A stretch of DNA of 64,000 nt from an uncultured Arachnia sp. (GCA_947493995.1 CANLTJ010000004.1:208193-272192), one strand, 5' to 3'; counted from the first letter of the stretch, positions 19,640 through 29,226 are shown. Program-made: numbers and translations. The notes: generated by a model from the sequence alone, not told the origin.

Positions 19640-20030
19640 TGAGTCCTCCTGCTCACGCGCTCTCCGTCACACCGTTGTTCAGGATGGGCACCAGACTACG
19701 AGCGAACGCGCTCAAGCGGGGCGAATAGCACCAACGTGCAGGGTGGTCGAAGCTTCGAGTCGCGACCGTTCACGCCTTCCCATTTCCAAGACGCTCTGGT
19801 TGTACTTGTCGGTCGCGAGGTTTCCCATTTCTCGTTCCGCGGTGGCACCGCCATCGTGCTGGGTGTGGTCCTCGCGGCGTTTGTGCGCTGCTGAAGTAGA
19901 CCATGTAGGGCGTCCGCTGAGGCTGATCGGCTGTGCTATATCAAGCTCCTTGAGGTGACCTGTTCGGCGTGATGTCCGGGGCGAAGTCTAGGATTGACCT
20001 CATCCAATTCCGACGTCCCAGGAACTCCCG

Positions 20031-20411
20031 ATGAGTGCAGAACTCTCACCAATCACCGCGTGGACCTTTCAGTCAGAGATTGCAATCCCCAAGGACATTG
20101 GCCCAATTCTCGTTGCCGGGGAACAGCCGATCGCTGCCTACAAGACGTTCCGTGACTCGGCAGTGTTCACGGATCGGCGCCTGGTGGTCCGGGATGCACA
20201 GGGAATGACGGGCAAGAAGGTCGAGATGTACTCAATTCCATATTCGTCCATCAACATGTGGTCGTCGGAAAACGCCGGCACGTTCGACTTCAACTCCGAG
20301 ATAGAACTTTGGACCCGTGCCGGCCACATCAAGATCAACCTCGGCAAGGGCGTGGATGTTCGCAAGCTGGATCACTTGATTGCGCACGTCGTCCTGGGCG
20401 GGGGCCGGTAA
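20031..20411 (+). CDS. Bacterial PH-domain protein
   Basis: GEQPIAAYKTFRDSAVFTDRRLVVRDAQGMTGKKVEMYSIPYSSINMWSSENAGTFDFNSEIELWTRAG, matching the bacterial PH (bPH_1) pattern. Confidence 0.85.
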   Translation: MSAELSPITAWTFQSEIAIPKDIGPILVAGEQPIAAYKTFRDSAVFTDRRLVVRDAQGMTGKKVEMYSIPYSSINMWSSENAGTFDFNSEIELWTRAGHIKINLGKGVDVRKLDHLIAHVVLGGGR

Positions 20412-20429
20412 TCTGTGGAGCAACTGCTC

Positions 20430-20592
20430 ATGACGTTCCGCCAACGCACCAAGAATGAACCCGAGCACCACCGGTCCGGCAGGAATCCCCTCCTCACTCG
20501 TCGCAGAGTTTAGTTCGCACTCACCACCGACGAGACCCGTATGGCCAAGTGGATGATGGTGACAATGATGTCCGGATGTCCCTCGAAGGACC
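20430..20592 (-). pseudogene. Decayed, internally deleted fragment of a tctA-like gene
   Basis: Two segments near-identical and collinear to tctA: 20433-20485 vs about 22655-22708 (tccgcc..accaagaatgaaccc[g/a]agcaccaccggtccggcaggaat) and 20517-20592 vs about 22877-22962 (ctcaccaccg..gagacc..gtatggccaag..gatggtgacaatgatgtccgg). Confidence 0.75.
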
Positions 20593-20611
20593 CCCAGGAT
20601 TCAGTTTGATG

Positions 20612-20638
20612 TGTACGTCCTTGTACGGCAGTGTACAA
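20612..20638 (+). promoter_or_regulatory. Candidate autoregulatory operator of the toxin-antitoxin pair
   Basis: Three TGTAC elements at 20612, 20622 and 20632 (10-bp spacing); last two form inverted repeat TTGTAC-ggcagt-GTACAA 8 bp before the antitoxin ATG. Confidence 0.45.
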
Positions 20639-20645
20639 TTTCGAC

Positions 20646-20936
20646 ATGTCAACAATCAGTGTGAGCGCCGCAAGGCAGACTTTGCCAGAGCAGCTCGACC
20701 GAGTCGAGGCAGGGGACGAGGTGTCCATCACCAGGCACGGCCGAGTGGTCGCAGTGCTGGTCCGTCCCGATGTACTCAAGGCGCGACGCGCGTCCGGGGC
20801 GTGGGCCGAGGCGGACAGAATCGGGCAGCTGCTGGAGGCCGCCTCCCGGGATAACACCCGGCCGTCGGCTGTGATCGCTCCGGACCGTGCGGAAGAGTTG
20901 ATCGATGCTGTCCAGCGCAATCGGTCCATCCGGTGA
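20646..20936 (+). CDS. Type II antitoxin, Phd/YefM family
   Basis: MSTISVSAARQTLPEQLDRVEAGDEVSITRHGRVVAVLVRPDVL; stop overlaps the PIN toxin start. Confidence 0.9.
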   Translation: MSTISVSAARQTLPEQLDRVEAGDEVSITRHGRVVAVLVRPDVLKARRASGAWAEADRIGQLLEAASRDNTRPSAVIAPDRAEELIDAVQRNRSIR

Positions 20937-21352
20937 TGCCGGTCACAGCCTTCGACGCGGACGTGCTCATCTACGCCGTCGCGGTCGACCACCCCATGGG
21001 GCTGCCGGTCGCGCGGCTGTTTTCCGAGGAAGAGGAGTTCGTGGGCATCGGCTCAGTCCTGCTGCTGCCGGAAGTGCTGACCAAGCCGATGCGCGACGAC
21101 CCGGCTTCCGCGGAGGTCAGTGGGTTGCTGGGCCTGCTTGGACGGCTCGACCTGCGGCCGTTCGACGTGGCGACGGCGCGGCTTGCAGTCGCGTTGGCCG
21201 TCGCCTATCGGTTGCCGGCGGCGGATGCTGCTCATCTCGCCACGGCAGTCGCCTCTGGGGCTGACCGGTTCCTCACCAACAACCGCAGGGACTTCTCCCG
21301 GGCAATAGACGAGATCGAGGTCATCTACCCGGAGGATCTGCTCACGTCATAG
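20936..21352 (+). CDS. PIN-domain ribonuclease toxin (VapC-like)
   Basis: TAFDADVLIYAVAVDHP, VLLLPEVLTKP, YRLPAADAAHLATAVASGADRFLTNNRRDF. Confidence 0.9.
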   Translation: MPVTAFDADVLIYAVAVDHPMGLPVARLFSEEEEFVGIGSVLLLPEVLTKPMRDDPASAEVSGLLGLLGRLDLRPFDVATARLAVALAVAYRLPAADAAHLATAVASGADRFLTNNRRDFSRAIDEIEVIYPEDLLTS

Positions 21353-21465
21353 AAGAAGGCGAACCTCATGGTCGTCACGGCGCGTCGGTAGTTTCGGGAA
21401 GCACCGTGAGGCCGTGACCGCGGTGATTGCACACCTCCTCGCCGGCACCCTCCCGCCCGGGGCCA

Positions 21466-22491
21466 TCACCACTTGAATCGTGCCAACGCGATGCTTCGTC
21501 GTTGCCAGGAGTACGTGAGCCACAACCCGCGGTCGACCACGGCTAGACTCGGATAAGAGTATTCGCCATCTCCGGAGGTCACCACACCAGTGGCTGTAGC
21601 GTTGGACGGTTTCCCGTCGCTGACAGGATCACCTCCGCGCGCGGTGTCTGCGCCATCGACAACGACGTCGTTTTGATGCCAGGTGATCCCGTCGTCGTGT
21701 GACTCAGACAGCAGAAGAGTGGACCGGGCACCCCAGTCGGCGGTGTTTTCGTTGTGGCAGGCGATGATGCGCCCATCAGGAAGGCTCACAGCGGCCATGC
21801 CGCTGTTGTTGTTGGGTAGGCCTGTGGGTTCGAGCGGTGGCCACGAGTACGGGTCGGTTGTGGCGCTTCGAAAAACTGTGCCGGCCGTGCTTCTGGCCAG
21901 GGCGATAAAAGTCCCGTCGGGCAACCGCGTGAGGCACGGTTGGATACAACCGGCGCCGCGCACCGACGAGTGATCCAGTGGAACCTCGATGCGCTCCCAT
22001 GTCCGGCCAAGGTCTGCGCTGATGTCCATGAAGCAGTCCCACCGTGGTGTTCGCCACTCCTCGACCGATCCTGGCGCAACCCATAGGTCGCCAGTCCACA
22101 GCGGTGCCTGCCGCACCGGTCCACGACCACCGGAAGTGTCACCCGGGACCATCTCCCGGGGCGCTGTCCAGTTGAGGCCGGAGTCATCGGAGTGGCAAAC
22201 CCATGTAGTCCATTCGTCGATGCGCCAACCCCTCTTGAAGAACAACCACAGCCGTTCGTCCGGGCCGGAGGCAAGGACGGGGTTCCAGTGTGGCAATGGG
22301 TCCCGCGGAGCCACAGGTGTGATCGTTTGTGCGGCTACGGAGGAGTGGAGCAGATGAATGGTCGTCTCGGAGGCGCCTTCGTGGGACCCGGCGAACCAGG
22401 CGACGAGGAAAGTGGTGTGGTTCAACACCAACAATGAGCTCGCATGGACTTGGGTACCCGATTGAGCTGGAAAGAGGAGACACTGGCTCAT
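21466..22491 (-). CDS. Sialidase/BNR-repeat family protein without signal peptide
   Basis: Three Asp-box motifs SDDSGLNWT, SADLGRTWE, SHDDGITWH; last gene of the tct operon. Confidence 0.85.
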   Translation of the reverse strand: MSQCLLFPAQSGTQVHASSLLVLNHTTFLVAWFAGSHEGASETTIHLLHSSVAAQTITPVAPRDPLPHWNPVLASGPDERLWLFFKRGWRIDEWTTWVCHSDDSGLNWTAPREMVPGDTSGGRGPVRQAPLWTGDLWVAPGSVEEWRTPRWDCFMDISADLGRTWERIEVPLDHSSVRGAGCIQPCLTRLPDGTFIALARSTAGTVFRSATTDPYSWPPLEPTGLPNNNSGMAAVSLPDGRIIACHNENTADWGARSTLLLSESHDDGITWHQNDVVVDGADTARGGDPVSDGKPSNATATGVVTSGDGEYSYPSLAVVDRGLWLTYSWQRRSIALARFKW

Positions 22492-22495
22492 TGAT

Positions 22496-23993
22496 TCACT
22501 GCGCCTCGCTGACAGAAGACTCGGAGCGCTTCTTGAGCGAACTGCTGATCACCGGCCAGAGCAGGGAGCCAAGGGCCAGTACGAGCAGGACGGTGGCAAT
22601 GGGTCTGGTCAGGAACTCGAATGGCGAGCCGATGAGCATGGCGCGACGCAGGTTGGATTCCGCCAGTGGACCAAGAATGAACCCAAGCACCACCGGTCCG
22701 GCAGGAATACCCACCCGCCGCAGAACAAGTCCGAAAGCTCCGAACAGCAACATCTGGACGGCTGTCATGATGTTGTTGGTGGTGGCGTAGGTGCCCACGA
22801 TGCAAAAGACGATGATCGCCCCCCAAATCCACTGTGGCCTGAGATCAAGTAGCTTGGTCATGCCTTTGGTTCGCACCAAGCTCACCACCGTGGAGACCAG
22901 TGTGGCCAAGAGCATGATGGCGACGATGGTGACAATGATGTCCGGACGTCGCTCGAACAACGAGGGTCCGGGCTGGATGCCCCAGATGATCATGGATCCG
23001 AGCATGATGGCCATCACGGAGTCCCCCGGTATGCCCAGAGACAGGGTTGTGGTCAAGGCGCCACCGAGAGTGGAACTGGAAGCGGTGTCTGCCCCGACGA
23101 GGCCCTCCATAGACCCCTTCCCGAACTCTTCCGGATGCTTGGAGATGGCCTTGGCCCGGTTCCAACCGACGAGTCCAGCTATGTCTCCACCGGCTGCTGG
23201 AACAACGCCAAGAACAGCTCCGAGCGCTCCTGACTGAGCCATGGGCTTCATCACGCCCTTGAGCTCGGTCTTGTTTGGCCACCATCGTCCGATGGACGAG
23301 ATCGGCTTGTTCCTGTTCTTGCGGTGGGTGAGGATTTGGTCCAGAACTTCTGTGATCCCGAACAACCCGATGATCAGGGCTATGAAGTTGAAACCACCCG
23401 TGAGTTCGGCCTGACCGAACGCGAAACGTGCGTCGCCCGTGATGGGGTCGAGGCCCATGATGGCAAGGGCGATACCCAGCAATCCAGCGAGGATGCCCTT
23501 GGCCAGCGACTGCGAACTGATGGAGATGATCACTGTCAGGCCAAAACAGACGAGAGCGAACATCTCGAACGGGCCGAACCTGAGAGCGAACGCAGCAATG
23601 GGTTGGGCAAGGAATATCAGCACAAGCATCGACATGAGGATGCCGACGGTGGTTGCGATGGCGGAGATGGACAGTGCCAATCCGGCTTCACCCTTGCGGG
23701 CCATAGGGTAGCCGTCGAGACTCGTCGCCACGGCAGCTGGCGTACCGGGAGTATTGACCAGAATCGAGGGGATGCGGTCCCCGTACTGCGCAGAAACGTA
23801 GATGGCCAACAGCATGGCCAAGCCCTGGGCGGGCTCCAGAGTCAGCGTGAAGCTGGTGGCAAGGGCCACGGCCATGGAGATGGTGATGCCGGGAAAGACA
23901 CCAACGAGCAGCCCGAGACCAAGGCCGATGAAGAAGCACAGGATGGCAGTCGGCTCTGCAAGCGCCGAGAGGCCTTCAATGATCGGGTTCACA
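22496..23993 (-). CDS. tctA: Tripartite tricarboxylate transporter large permease
   Basis: FFIGLGLGLLVGVFPGITISMAVALATSFTLTLEPAQGLAMLLAIYVSAQYGDRIPSILVNTPGTPAAVATSLDGYPMARKGEAG; GTG start at 23993. Confidence 0.94.
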
Positions 23994-24495
23994 ATGGCAC
24001 CTTCAGGAGCAGTTGGAACACGGAGTAGAGCAGGACGCCTATGATGGCCGGGAACAGCAGAAGCGAAGTCCACTTCCGGAGGCCGTAGATCCAGTTGAGG
24101 CAGAGCAGGAACAGTGGACCGAGGACCACAAAACTGATCCCCAGGTTCCATGCGAACAGCACCACGGCAATACCGGCCAACGTTGTGAACATCTGAATCC
24201 AACCCACACGCTGGGATGCCTCCACGTCACGATCAATCTTGACACCCAGCAGAGCGTTGATCAGCATCCAGAGGCCACACACAATCACTCCGGTGGCTAT
24301 CGCCGTCGGCCACCAACGCGGATCGATCCCACCCGTCTCGTTTCGCACCTGGATACCACGAGCCGCCATCAGCATCCACAACCCGAAAGCGAGAACCACC
24401 GCAGCAGCGATTCTCTCCATGCCTGGAGCAGTCGTCGCCGCGGTGGTTTCAACCGTGTCCTCATGTGGACCAGTCAGGTCATCGGCCTCGGACAT
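23989..24495 (-). CDS. tctB: Tripartite tricarboxylate transporter small permease
   Basis: Four predicted TM segments, gene order tctC-tctB-tctA, overlaps on both sides. Confidence 0.88.
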   Translation of the reverse strand: MSEADDLTGPHEDTVETTAATTAPGMERIAAAVVLAFGLWMLMAARGIQVRNETGGIDPRWWPTAIATGVIVCGLWMLINALLGVKIDRDVEASQRVGWIQMFTTLAGIAVVLFAWNLGISFVVLGPLFLLCLNWIYGLRKWTSLLLFPAIIGVLLYSVFQLLLKVPL

Positions 24496-25457
24496 CAATT
24501 GTCCATGAGCTCCGCGAAGCGTTCGGCCTCGGCCTCGGCGAATTCGGTGAACTCTTCCGAGTCGCGATACACGACGAGGTTGCCACTGGAGGTGATGATG
24601 TCCTGGTATGACTCCTGCTCAACGGCTTCCGCTATCGCGTCCTCGAGGGTGTTGTGGACATCCTCGGGTAGTCCTTGGGGTGCGTAGATGCCGCCCCACC
24701 CACCGATCTCGATGTCCACGCCCTGTTCCGCAGCGGTCGGAACGTCAGGCAGCTCGGGGTGGCGTTCGGAGTGGAAGATGGCGAGGACCTTGAGATTGCC
24801 GTCGGCGAGGTTTTGTTTGACCTCGTTCACTCCCGACGCCGCGGCGTCGACTTGGCCACCGAGTACTGCTGCGACGGCGGGTGCCCCGCCGTCGAATGGG
24901 ACGGACTGAATCTGGGCACCGGTCTCCTCGGCCAGGGATTCGCCGGTGAGTTCCCAGATGGAACCTGCGCCAGAGTTAGACACGGTCATTTCCTCCGTCT
25001 GAGCGGCTTCCACGAACTCTTCCAGAGTGTTGTAGGGGCTGTCAGCCGGAACGGACAGGACCCCCGGGCCCAGCATGATCTGACCCAGCATGTCGTAGTC
25101 ACTGGGCTGGATGTCGTAGTTCATCGAGCCCAGCATCGCGATCTCGACGGGCCCGAAACCAATTGTGTAGCCGTCGGCGGGTTGATCCTTGACATACAAC
25201 ATCGCGGTGGATCCCGATGCGCCAGGGCGATTCTCAACGATGATGGATTGTCCCAGGATGGGCTCCATGGCGCTGGCGAGGGCTCGTGAAGAGAGGTCTG
25301 AACCGCCGCCGGCGGCCGCCTGCACGATGAGGGTGATGTCGTCGTTCGGATAATCGCTGCCGCCCTCCTCTCCGGGGTCGGTGCTGCCCGCGCTGCAGGC
25401 GCCAAGAGTGAGCGCTGTCGCCGCAGCGGCGGCGAGAATGGCTGATTTACGCTTCAT
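24495..25457 (-). CDS. tctC: Tripartite tricarboxylate transporter substrate-binding protein (lipoprotein)
   Basis: Lipobox LTLGACSAG; ITLIVQAAAGGGSDLSSRALASAMEPILGQSIIVENRPGASG. Confidence 0.94.
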   Translation of the reverse strand: MKRKSAILAAAAATALTLGACSAGSTDPGEEGGSDYPNDDITLIVQAAAGGGSDLSSRALASAMEPILGQSIIVENRPGASGSTAMLYVKDQPADGYTIGFGPVEIAMLGSMNYDIQPSDYDMLGQIMLGPGVLSVPADSPYNTLEEFVEAAQTEEMTVSNSGAGSIWELTGESLAEETGAQIQSVPFDGGAPAVAAVLGGQVDAAASGVNEVKQNLADGNLKVLAIFHSERHPELPDVPTAAEQGVDIEIGGWGGIYAPQGLPEDVHNTLEDAIAEAVEQESYQDIITSSGNLVVYRDSEEFTEFAEAEAERFAELMDN

Positions 25458-26337
25458 GGGAGACTCCTTGTGGTGGGTACTTGTTGGCGAGATCGACGAC
25501 GGCGGCGATCTTCTTCTGGGTTGATTGGTCAGGGCCGTCGATGGTCATGCGGCACGTGCCGCCGTTGAGACCTTGCAGGTCCAGCGCATGCTTGAGGTTG
25601 GCGATACTGGGTCCCAGTACGGGAACGATGCCGGTGATGGTCTGTTGAGCCCTTGAAACTGCTTGCTCGTCGCCGTTCGCCATCGCATCGCGAAGAGCGT
25701 TCCATGGACGGGGGCATGCGCCACTCACCCCTGAGACACTGCCATAGCCGCCGACCGCCATGACACCGGGGATATCGGCATCGTTGCCTGACCACAGTTT
25801 GAAGCCCTGAGGTGCGTGATCGAGATACTCCTTGACTCGGGTGGAAGCCGTGGCTGAAACCTTGATACCGGAGATCCCGGACTTCAGGACCTCTGGGAGT
25901 TCCTCGGGTGGGAGGTCCGTCAAGGCGACGTCAGGAAAGACATAGCCGTAAAGTTCGCCGTCGCACGCCTCCTTGATTGCTGCCCAATGCCGCAGAATTC
26001 CTTGCGTGCTGGCGGCCAAGTAGTAGGGGGTGAGTGCTGCAAACCTCTCGGCCCCCAAGTTCTTGGCCGTCCTTGTCAGCCTGATTGATTGGGCCGTGCT
26101 GTGCGATCCGACGTGGACCACAGTCCTGTCTGGACCGAAGGTGTCGAGACACGACTCGACAAGCAAAGCATGCTCCTTCGCGGTCAATGCAAGAAACTCG
26201 CCAGTGGTGCCAGCAACGAACACCCCATCCACAAGGTCCACCAGTCGATGGAGATTGCGACGAAAGGCATCAACGGACACGTCTCCATTGGGCGCGAACG
26301 GTGTCGTGAGGGCTGAGAGGACTTCCGGTACTGACAT
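25447..26337 (-). CDS. DHDPS/N-acetylneuraminate lyase family protein
   Basis: ALTTPFAPNGDVSVDAFRRNLHRLVD..VDGVFVAGTTGEFLALTAKEHALLVE..; GISGIKVSATAS contains the Schiff-base Lys. Confidence 0.9.
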   Translation of the reverse strand: MSVPEVLSALTTPFAPNGDVSVDAFRRNLHRLVDLVDGVFVAGTTGEFLALTAKEHALLVESCLDTFGPDRTVVHVGSHSTAQSIRLTRTAKNLGAERFAALTPYYLAASTQGILRHWAAIKEACDGELYGYVFPDVALTDLPPEELPEVLKSGISGIKVSATASTRVKEYLDHAPQGFKLWSGNDADIPGVMAVGGYGSVSGVSGACPRPWNALRDAMANGDEQAVSRAQQTITGIVPVLGPSIANLKHALDLQGLNGGTCRMTIDGPDQSTQKKIAAVVDLANKYPPQGVSHEA

Positions 26338-26364
26338 TGGACCCCTTCTGCGATGTAGGCGGTC

Positions 26365-26384
26365 AACCGTTAACGGTTAACGGT
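26365..26384. promoter_or_regulatory. Candidate GntR-family operator in the divergent promoter
   Basis: AACCGTTAACGGTT perfect 14-bp palindrome (26365-26378), overlapping direct repeats TTAACGGT (26370-26377 and 26377-26384). Confidence 0.55.
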
Positions 26385-26460
26385 ACAGTAGCTGAACCGT
26401 AGCGGCGTGGACAAGAGGATGAAGATAACGTTTGAGTAACGTCGAGGTTTGGGAAGCACA

Positions 26461-27117
26461 ATGACAGATGCGTTGCGCTCAGTCGCGCTCGGAGAGCAGT
26501 TGGCAGCACTGCTGCGTAGCCGAGTTGTTCGTGGGCTCATTCCGGCAGGTACTCATCTGGTGGAAGATGTGGTCGCCGCGGAACACGGCGTCAGCCGCGG
26601 ACCGGTGCGCGACGCCCTCCGAACCCTGTTGGCAGAAGGTTTGCTGGAGTCCCGGCGTCGTGGCTTCTATGCCAAACCCTTCGGACAGGCGGATATCGAC
26701 GAGCTCTATGAAATCCGCATTGCGGCCGAGCACTTGGCGTGCCAGTTGGCGATACAGCGCTCCAGCGCGCAGGATTGGGAACCGTCACGAGGTTATCTGG
26801 CCGAGATGGGCCGGCACGTGAATTCGGGGGACCAGCACGCGTATGCTCGCTCGGACCTTGAATTTCACACCCAGTTCTACGTTCTTTCGCGCAACAGCAG
26901 ACTGCTTTCACTGTGGCGGCAGTATCAACCCACTTTCGCCACTCTGCTGGATATCACCAATGCGCAGGATGCCGATCTGAGTCCCTCGTTTGAGGATCAC
27001 GAGCGCCTACTGATGTTGGCCACAGACGGGGACTGTAGTCACTTCAGTGCCGCACTGGACAGCCATCTCGCTGGCTCACGACGCCGTCTGAGCAGTGCAA
27101 TCACCAAATCGGATTGA
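26461..27117 (+). CDS. GntR-family transcriptional regulator (FCD type), divergent from the tct operon
   Basis: RGLIPAGTHLVEDVVAAEHGVSRGPVRDALRTLLAEGLLESRRRGFYAKPF plus helical effector domain. Confidence 0.92.
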   Translation: MTDALRSVALGEQLAALLRSRVVRGLIPAGTHLVEDVVAAEHGVSRGPVRDALRTLLAEGLLESRRRGFYAKPFGQADIDELYEIRIAAEHLACQLAIQRSSAQDWEPSRGYLAEMGRHVNSGDQHAYARSDLEFHTQFYVLSRNSRLLSLWRQYQPTFATLLDITNAQDADLSPSFEDHERLLMLATDGDCSHFSAALDSHLAGSRRRLSSAITKSD

Positions 27118-27160
27118 CTTCGACTCCCGTGGTGGCAGTGCTCGTGGGGATGATCCTGTC

Positions 27161-27193
27161 ATGTCGACGATCAATGTGAGCACTGCTCGGTAA
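27161..27193 (+). pseudogene. Relic of a Phd-type antitoxin start (MSTINVSTAR-stop)
   Basis: atgtcgacgatcaatgtgagcactgctcggtaa vs intact antitoxin at 20646 (MSTISVSAAR). Confidence 0.45.
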
Positions 27194-27370
27194 AAGCGCG
27201 TCTATTCCGGCCTCGTTCGCGCCGGTCTTGGCTCCGTCGAATACGGTCCGGCAATTCGGCATGGTTGCTGGGTAGCTGTTCGTGGTTGTCCATCTCGGCA
27301 GCCTACGCAGCGGTGTCGACGCCCGGCAGGGATGAGGCGAGGGTCGCTCGGTTGTGAGCAGGTGGCCGCG

Positions 27371-28975
27371 TCACCAGCCGAGTGGATAGCCGTCGGCGCG
27401 AGGTTCGGAACCGGCCACCAGGACACTGTCATCGTTGTCCGGATGGAGTCGCCAGATCGCCTGGCCCCGGCCGAAGAGCGCCGCGTGCTGCGACACCACC
27501 GCGTCGTGTCCTCGCGTGCGCAGTTGTGCAATGGTCGCCGGGTCGGCCGACGCCTCCACCTGGACCCGGCTCGTCGAGGGATCCCAGAACCAGCGCGGGC
27601 GGCCGAGTGCAGTCTGCGGGTCGTCGCGGCCGTCCACCGTGTGCAGCACCAGCTGCACATGCCCTTGGGCCTGCATGTCTCCACCCATGACGCCGAAAGG
27701 CCCCACGGGTGCGCCGCCGCGCGTGAGGAAACCGGGAATGATCGTGTGGAATGGGCGCTTGCCGGGCGCGAGCTCGTTCGGATGCCCCGGTTCCAGAGAG
27801 AACCCGGCGCCCCGGTTCTGCAGTGAGATGCCCGTACCGGGGACGACGACCTGTGCCCCGAATCCCTGGAAGTTGCTCTGGATGAAGCTCACCATCATCC
27901 CGTTGCTGTCCGCGGCGCACAGGTAGACGGTGTCGGAGGGTCGCGGATCGACGGCGATCGGGGCAAGGGCGTGGGCACCGATGGCGGAGCGGCGCTGGTT
28001 TGCGTGGTTGGCCGACAGCAGAGCTTCCACGGGGACGTCGACGACGGCCGGATCCCCGACCAGCGCCCTAACGTCGGTGAGGGCCAGCTTCACCGCCTCA
28101 ATCTGGCGGTGCCAACTGGCGGCCTCCGCCGGAGAGAATCCGTCGAGCACATTGAGGGCGATCAGCGCGGCGATGCCCTGGCCGTTGGGCGGCACCTCCC
28201 AGACCTCGTGATCACGGAAGCGGGCACTGATGGGCTTCACCCATTCGCTCTCATGCCCTGCCAAGTCGGCCTCCACCAGTCGGCCGCCCGTGGCGCACGA
28301 GAACGCCACGATCCGTTCGCTGAGGTCACCGGTGTAGAAGTCCTCACCGCGGCTGGCCGCGATGGCGGTGAGTGTTGCGGCCATCTCGGGGCTTCGCCAC
28401 ACCTCGCCCACCGCGGGTGCGCGCCCCTCCGGTGCGAACAACGGCGCGAACCCGGACATGCTCGGATCGGAGTGTCGCGCTGCCGCCTCCACGCCTCTGT
28501 GCCAGCCCCACGCAACAACGCCGGAGAGTGCGAACCCTTCGCCGGCAAGCGCGATGGCTGGCTCCAGGACATCGGAGAAGGGCAGCCGCCCGAACCGGCC
28601 GTGCAGGTCCGCCCACGCGCGCACCGCGCCCGGGACAGTCACGGCCTCCCAACCAAGCTGAGGCATGGTGGTGCGCCCCTGGGCGCGGAGACGTGCCGCC
28701 GAGGCCGACGCTGGTGCCCGCCCGGATCCGTTGAGGCCGTGCAGTTGGTCCCCGTCCCAGAGGATGGCAAAGGCGTCGGATCCCAGGCCGTTGCTGCACG
28801 GCTCCACGACGGTCAGGCAGGCGGCCATTGCCACGGCGGCGTCCACCGCGTTGCCGCCAGCATGCAGGATCGACAGTCCCGCCTCGGCGGCCAATGGCTG
28901 AGAGGTGGCGACGGCGCCCCGACGGGCGAAGAGGGGTTGTCGCCGTCCCGGTTCGGCAAGGACTGACAAGCGCAT
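27371..28975 (-). CDS. Gamma-glutamyltransferase family Ntn-hydrolase
   Basis: AVATSQPLAAEAGLSILHAGGNAVDAAVAMAACLTVVEPCSNGLGSDAFAILWDG; DTVYLCAADSNGMMVSFIQSNFQGFGAQVVVPGTGISLQNRGAGF. Confidence 0.92.
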   Translation of the reverse strand: MRLSVLAEPGRRQPLFARRGAVATSQPLAAEAGLSILHAGGNAVDAAVAMAACLTVVEPCSNGLGSDAFAILWDGDQLHGLNGSGRAPASASAARLRAQGRTTMPQLGWEAVTVPGAVRAWADLHGRFGRLPFSDVLEPAIALAGEGFALSGVVAWGWHRGVEAAARHSDPSMSGFAPLFAPEGRAPAVGEVWRSPEMAATLTAIAASRGEDFYTGDLSERIVAFSCATGGRLVEADLAGHESEWVKPISARFRDHEVWEVPPNGQGIAALIALNVLDGFSPAEAASWHRQIEAVKLALTDVRALVGDPAVVDVPVEALLSANHANQRRSAIGAHALAPIAVDPRPSDTVYLCAADSNGMMVSFIQSNFQGFGAQVVVPGTGISLQNRGAGFSLEPGHPNELAPGKRPFHTIIPGFLTRGGAPVGPFGVMGGDMQAQGHVQLVLHTVDGRDDPQTALGRPRWFWDPSTSRVQVEASADPATIAQLRTRGHDAVVSQHAALFGRGQAIWRLHPDNDDSVLVAGSEPRADGYPLGW

Positions 28976-29226
28976 GGTCAAGGGCCTTCCACGGTGGCGC
29001 TGGTGGAGCACCACCACGTGATTGACGCTATGCGCAGCCATGGTCGTGAGCGGCTGGCCGGTGCACTCCGATCTCGTTGCGTCAAGAGTACTGCCAGTCG
29101 AAGCCGAGCAAGCCGCAGGTCTTGGCGATGCTGCATGGGTCGCGTTCGCCGGGGTCGCCCGGATCGAACGCCTGTTGATCTAATTGAGGTAGGAGGTGTG
29201 AACCAGCGGCAGTGGTACGGAACAAC

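Noticed and set aside
18095-19642. 515-aa + strand ORF antisense to glpA
   Set aside because: Val/Asp/Gly-rich shadow translation; glpA motifs are unambiguous on the other strand.
27971-28966. 331-aa + strand ORF antisense to the gamma-glutamyltransferase gene
   Set aside because: Shadow ORF; the minus-strand family motifs are clear.
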